Origin: AWTP1-18 sp036504515
GTDB lineage: Bacteria; Pseudomonadota; Gammaproteobacteria; Burkholderiales; Rhodocyclaceae
Length of the DNA: 64,000 nt
Assembly: GCA_036504515.1 (NCBI GenBank)
Contig: DASXVA010000001.1
Span: forward strand, 372,001 to 436,000
Reading direction: 5' to 3'
Of this stretch, positions 34,522 to 44,989 are shown piece by piece. Every line of letters starts with the position of its first letter. Positions within the stretch are counted from its first letter, which is position 1. Both the position numbers and the translations under genes were made by a program. Below the pieces are notes generated by a model. It ran no database searches, was not told the DNA's origin, and saw only the letters and a list, made by a program, of their open reading frames with translations.

Positions 34522-35301
34522 ATGAAGCGTGTCGTGTTCAATCAGAAAGGCGGCGTCGGCAAGAGCACCATCACCTGCAACCTGGCCGCCATCAGTGCTG
34601 CCAGCGGGGCCAAGACTTTGGTCGTGGACTTGGACCCCCAGGCCAATTCCACCCGCTACCTGTTGGGTGATGCCGCCGATAGCCTGGAGAACACGGCCAC
34701 CGGCTTCTTCGACCAGATGCTTAATTTCAAGCTGCGGCCCCTGCCCACGGAAGACTTCATCGCCGCCACGCCCTTTGAAAATCTGTCCATCCTGCCCGCC
34801 GATGCGGCCCTGGAAGAACTGCAAGCCAAGCTCGAATCCCGCTACAAGATCTACAAGTTGAAGGAAGCCTTGGACGCCCTGGACTTTGATGAAATCTGGA
34901 TCGACACGCCCCCGGCCCTGCACTTCTACACCCGCTCGGCCCTGATGGCCGCCGATACCTGCCTGATCCCCTTCGACTGCGACGAGTTTGCCCGCCGCGC
35001 CCTGTACACCCTGCTCGACAACGTGGCGGAAATCCGTGCCGACCACAACAAGAACCTGGAAGTGGAAGGCATTGTGGTGAACCAGTACCAGCCGCGAGCC
35101 ACCCTGCCCCAACAAGTCGTCGCCGAACTCCGGGCGGAAGGTCTGCCGGTGCTGAACACCCTGCTCTCGGCCTCGGTCAAGATCAAGGAATCCCATCAGC
35201 AAGCCAAGCCCATGATCCATCTGGACCGAAGCCACAAGCTGACCCAGGAATTCAGCGCCCTTCACGACGAACTGATCGCCGCGCAGAAAAGCCGCAAGTA
35301 A
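34522..35301 (+). CDS. ParA/Soj family ATPase
   Basis: 259 aa. Deviant Walker A KGGVGKSTITCNLA at residues 9-22 with the signature lysine, VVDLDPQANSTRYLL (A' motif), and IWIDTPPAL (Walker B). No parB gene or parS-like repeat is nearby, so this is not an obvious chromosome partition pair; it may be an orphan ParA/MinD-type positioning ATPase. GGTGGG lies a few bases before the ATG. The HD-GYP gene follows 10 bases later and may be co-transcribed. Confidence 0.9.
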   Translation: MKRVVFNQKGGVGKSTITCNLAAISAASGAKTLVVDLDPQANSTRYLLGDAADSLENTATGFFDQMLNFKLRPLPTEDFIAATPFENLSILPADAALEELQAKLESRYKIYKLKEALDALDFDEIWIDTPPALHFYTRSALMAADTCLIPFDCDEFARRALYTLLDNVAEIRADHNKNLEVEGIVVNQYQPRATLPQQVVAELRAEGLPVLNTLLSASVKIKESHQQAKPMIHLDRSHKLTQEFSALHDELIAAQKSRK

Positions 35302-35311
35302 GTAGTCATCA

Positions 35312-36631
35312 ATGTCCGACCTGCATCGCCGCCTGTTTCATAGTCTGCTCGCGGCGTGGTTGGTCATTTCCCTGATCATTTGCGCCGCGGCGGCGATCTA
35401 CAACATCCGCAGCATCGATGCCGAAATCCTGCGGCAGGCCAACAACAAGCTCGGGGAGTTTTCCGAACAGGATCTCGCCCCCTCAGGTGATGAACGGGTC
35501 CCTCGCGAAACCACGGCCTTGGCGCTCGCCCGCCGCCACTTCATTCGCATCGACCTGTTTGACCGCCAGCGCCGGCTGGTGGCGTCCAGCATCAATCCGG
35601 AACACCTAGCCCTCGAAAAGCAGCTGGCGGAACAAAGGACCACCTTGCCTTCCGCGGAGGCACCTCGCTACGAAAAAATCGTCATCGATCAAACCACCGT
35701 GCTCCATGTGCAGGGGCCGGTGCACAACGCCCGGGGCGAAGTGGCCGGCTATCTGGATGGCAGCTTTCTGGTGGACCCAGCCGCCCTGGCCGATTTGCGG
35801 CGCGAACTGCTGATCACCCTGGCCATCGCCCTGGGCACAGTGTTGATCACCACCCTCGCCATCTACCCCCTGATCCTCGGCCTCAACCGGGATGTCCGGC
35901 GCCAGGCCCGGGAGCTGCTGGAAGGCAATGTGGAACTGATTGAAGTCATGGGTAGCGCCATCGCCAAGCGGGACTCGGACACCAACGAACACAACTACCG
36001 CGTCACCCTCTACGCGGTGAACCTGGGCGAAGCCGCCGGCCTGTCCAAACTGGCGCTGCGCAATCTGATCGCCGGCGCCTTTCTCCATGATGTGGGGAAA
36101 ATCGGCATTCCCGACACCATCCTGCTCAAGGCCGGCGCCCTTGATCCCGCCGAAAGGGACGTGATGCGCACCCATGTTTCCATGGGCGTGGACATCCTGA
36201 AAAGTTCCGTCTGGTTGCGGCAGGCTGTCGAAGTGGTGCGTTACCACCACGAGAAATACGATGGCAGTGGCTACCTGCAAGGGCTCAAGGGGGAAGAAAT
36301 CCCCATTGCCGCCCGCATCTTTGCCATTGTCGATGTCTTCGACGCCCTGGCCTCCCGCCGCCCTTACAAGGAACCGCTTCCCCTGGACGAAGTGCTGGCG
36401 GCACTGAAAGCCGGTGCCGGGCAGCATTTCGATCCCCAGCTGGTGCCCCTGTTTCTAGGCATCGCAACGTCTCTGTACGAAGCCGTGAATCACGCCGAAC
36501 AGGACGCCCTCAAAAAGATGCTGTGGGAGAAAGTGGAGTACTACTTCTCAGCCACCAAAAAAGGACGTCGCCACTTACGGGCAGCCCTCAAACGTCAGAT
36601 CGGGGCCAGCCAGATCGACACCCATCCTTAA
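35312..36631 (+). CDS. membrane HD-GYP domain phosphodiesterase
   Basis: 439 aa. One transmembrane helix at about 12-30, a periplasmic sensor region to about 165, a second helix at about 167-190, then a C-terminal HD-GYP domain. Catalytic residues are present: His259-Asp260 in FLHDVGKIGIP and HHEKYDGSGY near 312-321. The GYP proline is leucine here (GYL, 320-322), an uncommon change. HD-GYP enzymes degrade cyclic di-GMP. Located just after the parA-like gene. Confidence 0.9.
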   Translation: MSDLHRRLFHSLLAAWLVISLIICAAAAIYNIRSIDAEILRQANNKLGEFSEQDLAPSGDERVPRETTALALARRHFIRIDLFDRQRRLVASSINPEHLALEKQLAEQRTTLPSAEAPRYEKIVIDQTTVLHVQGPVHNARGEVAGYLDGSFLVDPAALADLRRELLITLAIALGTVLITTLAIYPLILGLNRDVRRQARELLEGNVELIEVMGSAIAKRDSDTNEHNYRVTLYAVNLGEAAGLSKLALRNLIAGAFLHDVGKIGIPDTILLKAGALDPAERDVMRTHVSMGVDILKSSVWLRQAVEVVRYHHEKYDGSGYLQGLKGEEIPIAARIFAIVDVFDALASRRPYKEPLPLDEVLAALKAGAGQHFDPQLVPLFLGIATSLYEAVNHAEQDALKKMLWEKVEYYFSATKKGRRHLRAALKRQIGASQIDTHP

Positions 36632-36649
36632 GAAACGGGGCGGGCGACG

Positions 36650-36784
36650 TTGTTATACGTCTGCCGTATAACAAAAATGCAAACCGCAAAGCGCGAAAAA
36701 CCAGCAAAATGGCTCAACCATGCGTCATTTAGTGAAATTATGGACAAAACGCAAAAAGCGCCTTGTATTCATAAAACGTATAAC
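36650..36784. repeat. AT-rich region with three CGTATAAC motifs
   Basis: A perfect 10-bp inverted repeat, TTGTTATACG (36650-36659) and CGTATAACAA (36665-36674), spaced by five bases, lies 18 bases after the HD-GYP stop. CGTATAAC occurs again at 36777-36784. The region (36640-36840) is clearly less GC-rich than its neighbours. Could be operator sites or a remnant of inserted DNA. A 62-codon ORF here has no support. Confidence 0.6.
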
Positions 36785-36895
36785 CAGCCCGGCAGCGAAC
36801 CTCAGCCCGAACGGGGATGCTTCCTCAAAACTTCCTGAGATGTATGCCGGAGCAGGGCAACGAATGGCCGCCCGCCCTGGCGCGGCGACCTTGCC

Positions 36896-37483
36896 TTAGC
36901 GCTGCGCCAGTCGTGCCACCAACTGCTGCACCGCCTGCCCGCGATGGGAGAGGGCGTTCTTTTCCTCGTGGCTCAATTCCGCTGCGGACTTGCCCAGGGC
37001 CGGCACCCCGAATAAAGGGTCGTAACCGAAACCTTCGGCACCGCGCGGCGCGTCAAGGATTTCCCCCTGCCATTCCCCTTCGCAAATCACCGGCTGGGGA
37101 TCGTCGGCATGGCGGACCAGAACCAGAACGCAAGTGAAGTGAGCGCGACGATTGGCAGCACCGCTCAATTCCGCCAACAGCTTTTCATTGTTGCGGGCAT
37201 CGGATTTCGGTTCACCGGCGAAACGGGCCGACTTGACGCCGGGGGCACCGCCGAGGACTTCGACACAAAGACCGGAATCGTCAGCCAGGGCTGGCAAGCC
37301 CGTCACCTGGGAACAATGCCGGGCCTTGGCCAAGGCATTCTCGACGAAGGTAACGTGGGGCTCTTCCGCTTCACTGACATTGAAAGCGGATTGAGGCAGC
37401 ACTTCGATGCCCAGGGGCGCCAGCAACTGGGCGAACTCCTTGAGCTTGCCGGCGTTATTGGAGGCCAGGACGATTTTTTCCAT
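36896..37483 (-). CDS. rdgB: XTP/dITP diphosphatase (RdgB/HAM1)
   Basis: 195 aa. Hydrolyses non-canonical purine triphosphates (XTP, dITP, ITP) to prevent their use in DNA or RNA. Seen: IVLASNNAGKLKEFAQLL at the N-terminus, ADDSGLCVEVLGGAPGVKSARFAG, GFGYDPLFGVP, and LSHEEKNALSHRGQAVQQL. Nine bases downstream of rph; this pairing is common in bacteria. Confidence 0.95.
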   Translation of the reverse strand: MEKIVLASNNAGKLKEFAQLLAPLGIEVLPQSAFNVSEAEEPHVTFVENALAKARHCSQVTGLPALADDSGLCVEVLGGAPGVKSARFAGEPKSDARNNEKLLAELSGAANRRAHFTCVLVLVRHADDPQPVICEGEWQGEILDAPRGAEGFGYDPLFGVPALGKSAAELSHEEKNALSHRGQAVQQLVARLAQR

Positions 37484-37492
37484 ACCGCCCCC

Positions 37493-38212
37493 TCAAACGC
37501 CCAGGGCTTTTTTCTGGGCAGAAATAATTTGGCCGATGCCGTCTTCAGCCAGGGCCAGCAAGGAATCCAGTTCGGCCCGGGTGAAGGGGGTGCCTTCCGC
37601 CGTGCCCTGTACTTCCACCATGCCACCACTGCCGGTCATCACCACGTTCATGTCGGTATCGCAGGAAGAGTCCTCGGGATAATCCAGGTCCAGCACGGGC
37701 ACACCATCCACAATGCCAACGGATACAGCAGCGACAAAATCCTTGAGAGGGCTGGTGGTGAGCTTGCCTGCTGCCAGCAATTTGCTGATGGCGTCATGCA
37801 GGGCCACCAGAGCACCGGTGATGCTGGCGCAGCGGGTGCCACCGTCGGCCTGCAGCACATCGCAGTCCAGTACGATCTGGCGTTCGCCGAGGGCGTTCAG
37901 ATCCATCACGGCCCGCAGGCTGCGGCCGATCAAGCGCTGGATTTCCTGGGTGCGGCCGGACTGCTTGCCCCGGGCAGCTTCGCGGTCGCTGCGGGTGTGG
38001 GTAGAGCGGGGCAGCATGCCGTATTCGGCGGTGACCCAACCTTGGCCCTTGCCCTTGAGGAAACCCGGCACTTTCTCTTCCACGCTGGCGGTGCACAACA
38101 CCTTGGTGTTGCCGAAAGCCACCAACACGCTGCCTTCGGCGTGACAGGTGTAGTCGCGGGTGATGGTGAGGGGGCGCAGTTGCGCCGGTGCGCGGCCACT
38201 GGGACGGGTCAT
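37493..38212 (-). CDS. rph: ribonuclease PH
   Basis: 239 aa from MTRPSGRAPAQLRPL; an ORF extension to 38281 lies in the hairpin-rich spacer and is rejected. Phosphorolytic 3'-5' exoribonuclease for tRNA 3'-end maturation. Seen: GSVLVAFGNTKVLCTASVEEKVPGFLKGKGQGWVTAEYGMLPRSTHTR, QEIQRLIGRSLRAV, and LQADGGTRCASITGA. Upstream partner of rdgB. Confidence 0.95.
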   Translation of the reverse strand: MTRPSGRAPAQLRPLTITRDYTCHAEGSVLVAFGNTKVLCTASVEEKVPGFLKGKGQGWVTAEYGMLPRSTHTRSDREAARGKQSGRTQEIQRLIGRSLRAVMDLNALGERQIVLDCDVLQADGGTRCASITGALVALHDAISKLLAAGKLTTSPLKDFVAAVSVGIVDGVPVLDLDYPEDSSCDTDMNVVMTGSGGMVEVQGTAEGTPFTRAELDSLLALAEDGIGQIISAQKKALGV

Positions 38213-38240
38213 GGTGAAGTTCCTATATAAAGACAAAGAC

Positions 38241-38356
38241 AACCGCTCATGACACAGAGAGCACGGAGACAGGAAGGACACAGAGAAAAGTCAAAACCAT
38301 TTTCTGTATTTCTCCGTGTGCTCTGTGCCTCTGTGTTCTCTGTGTCAAAAGCGGTT
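38241..38356. repeat. 116-bp imperfect inverted repeat (CACAGAGA type)
   Basis: Outer arms AACCGCT (38241-38247) and AGCGGTT (38350-38356) flank imperfect inner arms rich in CACAGAGA/TCTCTGTG. The spacing suggests a long hairpin between the PP2C and rph genes. Similar CACAGAG repeats are common extragenic elements in proteobacteria. It could end or stabilise transcripts. Confidence 0.6.
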
Positions 38357-38394
38357 GGGGTTTGGGTTCAATTTTGCGAGGGGCCGATGATGCC

Positions 38395-39213
38395 TCAATT
38401 CATGCCTCGAATTTCGTCAATGGCGCGCTCAATATCTTCGTCGCTGGGAGAGCCGATCTGGGCCGCCCAAGGGCTGGTCGTTTCCCAGCGCAGGGCGATC
38501 AAGGTCAGGTTGTCCGCCTTGGGGCCGGCCCGTTGTTCGGCATCGTTCAGCAACTGAGGCACCGCCTGTTGGGGCGCCGCTTCACACAGGCGCTTTGCCA
38601 ACCGGCTATCCCCAGCCGGGGCCCAGACGCCATCGGAGCAAAGGGCCAGCACGTCGCCGGGCAGCAGGGGAGTCTTGGCAGAAAAGTCGATCTGGGGCGC
38701 AGCAGGTCCGCCCAGGCAGCTATAGACCCGGTGCCGATCCGGATGATGCTTGGCCATGTCGGCATCGATCAAACCCTGATCCAGCAGCAATTGCACCCGG
38801 GTGTGATCACGACTGCGATTCAGGATGCGACCATCCCGCAACAGGTAAAGACGAGCATCCCCGGTATGCACCCAATGGGCGAGGCCGTCCTGCACCACAC
38901 AGGCGACACAGGTGGTGCGAGGCACTTCGCTCAGTTTGCGCAGACCCGCTACCCGGGTAATGGCTGCATGGGCGCCGTTGAAGCACTGGGTCAGGAACAG
39001 AAAAGGATCTGCCAGCACAGGTCGGGCCTGATGCTCGAAGGCGTCGGTCATGTAATCGATCACCACCTGGGCCGCCACTTCGCCGTGGGCATGGCCGCCC
39101 ATGCCATCCGCCACCACCAGCAACAATGCCTCGGGCGTGGCACGGAAAGCCAGCCTGTCCTGGTTGATGGCTCGACCACCAACGCGGCTTTCCTGATGGA
39201 CCAGATAGTTCAT
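38395..39213 (-). CDS. PP2C-family serine/threonine phosphatase
   Basis: 272 aa from MNYLVHQESRVG. Metal-dependent phosphatase with NQDRLAF, VVADGMGGHAHGEVAAQ, CSDGVWAP and KADNLTLIAL motifs. Likely reverses phosphorylation by the kinase whose gene overlaps its start by four bases (ATGA). The C-terminal end, after NLTLIAL, has an acidic tail with SDEDIERAIDEIRGMN. The pathway targets are unknown. Confidence 0.9.
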   Translation of the reverse strand: MNYLVHQESRVGGRAINQDRLAFRATPEALLLVVADGMGGHAHGEVAAQVVIDYMTDAFEHQARPVLADPFLFLTQCFNGAHAAITRVAGLRKLSEVPRTTCVACVVQDGLAHWVHTGDARLYLLRDGRILNRSRDHTRVQLLLDQGLIDADMAKHHPDRHRVYSCLGGPAAPQIDFSAKTPLLPGDVLALCSDGVWAPAGDSRLAKRLCEAAPQQAVPQLLNDAEQRAGPKADNLTLIALRWETTSPWAAQIGSPSDEDIERAIDEIRGMN

Positions 39214-40166
39214 GGCTTGCGGTCCTTCAGCCAGCGCCCGAGGCGTTTCAGCAGGCCCGGTTTTTCCACATCCCGGTCCTCGCTGGCGAGGAGTTTCTGC
39301 AAAGCATGGGCGCTTTGGGGACGCTTGAGATGGTCCAGGTTCAGGCAACTATCTACGGTTTCCAGCAACTGCCGGGAATACTTGCCGGCGAACAATTTCA
39401 CCGCCGGCGGCAGCGTGTCATGCTTGAGCCGATCCTGAGCCGAAACCGGCGACTTGCCGCCAAGGCAGGCGTAAAGACTGGCGCCAATGCCGTAGATGTC
39501 GGTCCAGGGGCCCAGCAACTCCGCCTGCTCCGGCGTCTTGTCGTACTGCTCCGGCGCGGCGTAGCCGGGGGTGTGCATGGTGCGCATCTGGGGCACGTCG
39601 TGACCGATGACCTGTCGCGCAGCGCCGAAGTCCAGCAGTAGCGGGCTGCCGTCCTGCTGGCGCAGATAAATGTTGGCGGGCTTGATGTCCAGGTGCAGCA
39701 ACTGGCTGCTGTGCACGGCGCGTAAGCCGTTGAGGACGCGGCCGAACAGATTGCGGATGAAGTCTTCGCTGAGGCTGGCCGGGTGCCGCTGGATATGGGT
39801 CTGCAGGGTGCGGCCCTGCTCGAAGCGCATCACCAGATAAGCCGTGCCATGGGCGCGGAAGAAGTTGAGCACCCGCACCACGTTGGGATGGTCGAGCCGG
39901 GTCAGGTTGCGACCTTCTTCGAAAAAACAGTTGAGGCCGTGGTTGAACACCGCCCGGTGGCGGGCGCTCACTACCGGTTCGGGGCTTTCGCCAGCGCGTA
40001 ATGCCAGGGCGTTGGGCAGATATTCCTTGATGGCCACCGTCTCGCCGAAGACATCTTCCGCCAGATAAACGATGGAAAATCCACCCAGAGATACCTGGCC
40101 CGTGATCTTGTATTGATCAAGCCAGAAACCGGCGGGCAAGGGTTGATTGGCCTGGGCGGGGGACAT
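39210..40166 (-). CDS. serine/threonine protein kinase (Hanks type)
   Basis: 318 aa from MSPAQANQPLPAGF. Glycine loop GGFSIVYLAED, catalytic lysine in VAIKEYLP, HLDIKPANIYL as the catalytic loop, LLDFGAARQ and APEQY. About 45 residues follow the kinase core, and there is no transmembrane helix or PASTA repeat, so it is cytosolic. Partner of the PP2C phosphatase. The ORF start to 40274 is rejected because the extra 36 residues lack any family similarity. Confidence 0.9.
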   Translation of the reverse strand: MSPAQANQPLPAGFWLDQYKITGQVSLGGFSIVYLAEDVFGETVAIKEYLPNALALRAGESPEPVVSARHRAVFNHGLNCFFEEGRNLTRLDHPNVVRVLNFFRAHGTAYLVMRFEQGRTLQTHIQRHPASLSEDFIRNLFGRVLNGLRAVHSSQLLHLDIKPANIYLRQQDGSPLLLDFGAARQVIGHDVPQMRTMHTPGYAAPEQYDKTPEQAELLGPWTDIYGIGASLYACLGGKSPVSAQDRLKHDTLPPAVKLFAGKYSRQLLETVDSCLNLDHLKRPQSAHALQKLLASEDRDVEKPGLLKRLGRWLKDRKP

Positions 40167-40277
40167 GGACGGGACGGGATAGAATCTGCAGCATTCTGCG
40201 TTGCCCCGTTCAAGCTGTAAAGCCGACGGGGTCACGGCCAAGACAAACACTCCTATCAAACCAACGGAATTCACTCC

Positions 40278-41144
40278 ATGATCCTCAGTATGACCGGCTA
40301 TGCGGCAGGGGGCCGTGATTTGGGCTTTGCCCTGATCAACCTCGAACTCAAGAGCGTGAACTCCCGCTATCTGGATCTGGGCTTCCGTATCAGCGAAGAC
40401 TTGCGTTTCCTCGAAATGCCCCTGCGGGAACAGATTTCCGCCAAGGTGCAGCGGGGCAAGCTGGAAATCCGCGGCGGCCTCCAGGCCAAAGCCGGTGTCG
40501 GCCGGGAAATGGTGCCGAACCAGGCCATGGTGGAACAGCTGGGTCGTATGGAAAGCGTCGTGCTGGCTACCCTTCAGGGTGCCAAGCCTTTGACTGTGGC
40601 CGACGTATTACGCTGGCCCGGCGTATTGGCCGACGAGGGTCTCGACACCGACAAGCTGCAGGCCGAAGCCCTCTCGCTGTTGCAGGAACTCCTGACCGAA
40701 TTCATCGCTACCCGGGCCCGGGAAGGGGCCAAGCTGGAGGCCGTTCTGCTGGATCGCTCGACCCGCATGCGGGAACAGGTAGCCAAGGTCAAACCTCTGC
40801 TGCCCCTGGCCTTGGCCGAATATCAGGAACGCCTCGCCACCAAGCTGCGGGAAGCCGTGGCCAATTTAGACGAAGACCGTATCCGCCAGGAGCTAGGAGT
40901 CTTCGCCGCCAAGATCGACGTGGAAGAAGAGTTGGCCCGCTTGGTCACCCACCTGGACGAAGTGGAGCGGGTGCTGAAAAAAGGTGGTGCCGTGGGCAAG
41001 CGTCTGGATTTCCTGATGCAGGAACTCAACCGGGAAGCCAATACCCTGGCCTCAAAATCCGTCTCGGCCGACGTCACCGCCATTGCCCTGGAACTCAAGC
41101 TGCTGATTGAGCAGATGCGCGAGCAAGTTCAAAATCTGGAGTAA
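40278..41144 (+). CDS. yicC: YicC family endoribonuclease/RNase adaptor
   Basis: 288 aa. Starts MILSMTGYAAGGRDLGFALINLELKSVNSRYLDLGFRIS, the family's signature N-terminus. C-terminal LDFLMQELNREANTLASKS and MREQVQNLE are typical of DUF1732. Proteins of this family act in RNA degradation. It is followed by gmk on the same strand, a widely conserved order. Confidence 0.93.
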   Translation: MILSMTGYAAGGRDLGFALINLELKSVNSRYLDLGFRISEDLRFLEMPLREQISAKVQRGKLEIRGGLQAKAGVGREMVPNQAMVEQLGRMESVVLATLQGAKPLTVADVLRWPGVLADEGLDTDKLQAEALSLLQELLTEFIATRAREGAKLEAVLLDRSTRMREQVAKVKPLLPLALAEYQERLATKLREAVANLDEDRIRQELGVFAAKIDVEEELARLVTHLDEVERVLKKGGAVGKRLDFLMQELNREANTLASKSVSADVTAIALELKLLIEQMREQVQNLE

Positions 41145-41154
41145 ATCGTTCACC

Positions 41155-41787
41155 ATGACCCCGACCACGAACACCCCCGGCTCCCTTTTCATCGTTGCCG
41201 CCCCCTCGGGCGCCGGCAAAACCACCCTGGTTCACATGCTGCTGGAGAAAGACCCCCAGGTACGGCATTCCATTTCCTACACCACCCGCCCGGCCCGGCC
41301 CGGTGAGCTGAACGGCCGGGAGTACCACTTCATCGACATCCAGACCTTCCTTGCCATGCGCAATCGCGGCGAATTTCTGGAATGGGCTGAAGTCCATGGC
41401 AACTTCTACGGCACCTCCAAGTCCTGGCTCCAGGAGCAGATGCAGGCCGGCCAGGACATGTTGCTCGAAATCGACTGGCAGGGCGCCCAGCAGGTGAAAG
41501 AGATTTTTCCGGACGCGGTGGGCATCTTCATCCTGCCGCCCTCGGTGGAAGAACTGGAGCACCGCCTGCGCAGCCGAGCCCAGGACAGCGAAGACGTGAT
41601 CCAGCGGCGGGTAGCCGCAGCCCTGGGGGAAATGCGCCATGTGGGGGAGTTCGCCTTTGTTATAATCAACGACGATTTGCAGATGGCGCTGAATGACCTG
41701 TTGGCTGCGGTTCGCGCCTCTCGGCTGCGATTCCGTCCCCAGCGCGGCCGTTATCCTGACGTCTTCCGCTTTCTTGATTCCCACTGA
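41155..41787 (+). CDS. gmk: guanylate kinase
   Basis: 210 aa from MTPTTNTPGSLF. ATP + GMP to ADP + GDP. P-loop VAAPSGAGKTTLVHML near residues 12-27, SYTTRPARPGELNGREYHFID for GMP binding, and VRSRAQDSED-type RSRAQDSEDVIQRR. The reading frame starting at 41107 inside yicC is rejected. rpoZ follows 21 bases later. Confidence 0.95.
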   Translation: MTPTTNTPGSLFIVAAPSGAGKTTLVHMLLEKDPQVRHSISYTTRPARPGELNGREYHFIDIQTFLAMRNRGEFLEWAEVHGNFYGTSKSWLQEQMQAGQDMLLEIDWQGAQQVKEIFPDAVGIFILPPSVEELEHRLRSRAQDSEDVIQRRVAAALGEMRHVGEFAFVIINDDLQMALNDLLAAVRASRLRFRPQRGRYPDVFRFLDSH

Positions 41788-41808
41788 TTCACCGCAAAGG
41801 ATTCCATC

Positions 41809-42015
41809 ATGGCCCGCGTAACCGCCGACGACTGCATCAAGTACATCCCCAATCGCTTCCAGCTGACCCTGGCCGCCGCCACCCGCGCCCGCCAACTTGC
41901 TACGGGCAGCACCCCCATGGTGGAAGCCGGTCGTGACAAGCCCACTGTGGTTGCCCTGCGTGAAATGGCTGCCGGCAAAGTCGGTATCGAAATCCTGACC
42001 CGCAGTCAGTCTTGA
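41809..42015 (+). CDS. rpoZ: RNA polymerase omega subunit
   Basis: 68 aa, the usual length. MARVTADDCIKYIPNRFQLTLAAATRARQL is the conserved beta'-binding helix; ending SQS. AAAGGA precedes the ATG. Between gmk and spoT, the classical gmk-rpoZ-spoT order. Confidence 0.95.
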   Translation: MARVTADDCIKYIPNRFQLTLAAATRARQLATGSTPMVEAGRDKPTVVALREMAAGKVGIEILTRSQS

Positions 42016-42061
42016 TTCGCCAGTCCTGATCCAAACGTATTGACCTGGATGGACGGAAACC

Positions 42062-44299
<2,238 letters not shown>

Positions 44300-44301
44300 C
44301 C

Positions 44302-44490
44302 ATGGCCCTCTACGAATCCGACCACACCAAGTTCATCCGCGAATGGCTCAAGGCCCATCCCGAAGAAGTGAAAGAACAGCAAGCCGGCCGCGCCCTGTGG
44401 TGGGACAAACCCGAACAGAATCTGGAAGAACTCAAAACTGCCGCTGCCGCCAAGGTACCAACCAAGGCCTACTACTACGACGCCAACTGA
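44302..44490 (+). CDS. DUF3460 family protein
   Basis: 62 aa, starting two bases after the spoT stop. ESDHTKFIREWLKAHPEE and RALWWDKP are the family's hallmark blocks; the function is unknown. It is probably translated with spoT. A rho-independent terminator follows. Confidence 0.88.
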   Translation: MALYESDHTKFIREWLKAHPEEVKEQQAGRALWWDKPEQNLEELKTAAAAKVPTKAYYYDAN

Positions 44491-44511
44491 GTCACCGTAG
44501 TGGCAGGAAGC

Positions 44512-44546
44512 AATGCCCTGGTGTCCCGGCCCCAGGGCATTTTCTT
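44512..44546 (+). terminator. rho-independent terminator after the spoT unit
   Basis: 10-bp perfect stem (AATGCCCTGG at 44512-44521 with its complement at 44532-44541), 10-base loop, followed by TTTCTTGGG. The T tract is interrupted, so strength is moderate. Confidence 0.75.
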
Positions 44547-44625
44547 GGGAAAAAATTGACCGGCATCATGGCGGATTGCCTCTTCAGCGTTAGGCTTTAC
44601 CCATAAGAAAACCGAGGGGAAAACC

Positions 44626-44982
44626 ATGAGCAGCTACGACTTTGACCTTGCCTTGGCCCGCCACGCCATGTGGATGACACGGCTCAAGTTGTTCACCATG
44701 GGAGTGGGAGAAGAAGATCTGACGCCGGCAAAAGCGGCGGATAGTTCCGTTTGCGAATTGGGTGCCTGGATTGCGGAAGCCGGGAACCAGTATCAGTCGC
44801 TGCCTGGGTTTGCCCAACTGGTCGAAGCCCACCGACACTTCCACGAAAAAGCCGGGGAGATTGTCCGCCTCCATCGGGCCGGTGATGAAACCGAAGTCCG
44901 TATGTTGCTGGAAGAAGTGCTTCCCCAGGCTTCTGAAAACGTCAGCCTGGCGCTGCGAAAACTACGCAGCAGCCAATCCTGA
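44626..44982 (+). CDS. stand-alone CZB (chemoreceptor zinc-binding) domain protein
   Basis: 118 aa, no signal peptide or membrane segment. The CZB zinc-site pattern is visible: His near residue 13 (ARHAMWMTRL), Cys near 43 (VCELGAWI), and His in AHRHFHEKAG near 65-72. CZB domains bind zinc and usually sit at the C-terminus of chemoreceptors or diguanylate cyclases. A free version could sense zinc or hypochlorous acid for a partner. Converges on xerD with a seven-base gap. Confidence 0.8.
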   Translation: MSSYDFDLALARHAMWMTRLKLFTMGVGEEDLTPAKAADSSVCELGAWIAEAGNQYQSLPGFAQLVEAHRHFHEKAGEIVRLHRAGDETEVRMLLEEVLPQASENVSLALRKLRSSQS

Positions 44983-44989
44983 ATCACCG

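Noticed and set aside
34522..36631. chromosome origin/partition locus
   Set aside because: Only one ParA-like gene, with no parB, parS or dnaA boxes seen.
36650..36838. 62-codon frame after the HD-GYP gene
   Set aside because: No ribosome binding site, no domain, overlaps the AT-rich repeat region.
41661..41666. TATAAT inside gmk as a possible rpoZ-spoT promoter
   Set aside because: It encodes the conserved FVIIND stretch of guanylate kinase and no -35 is present.
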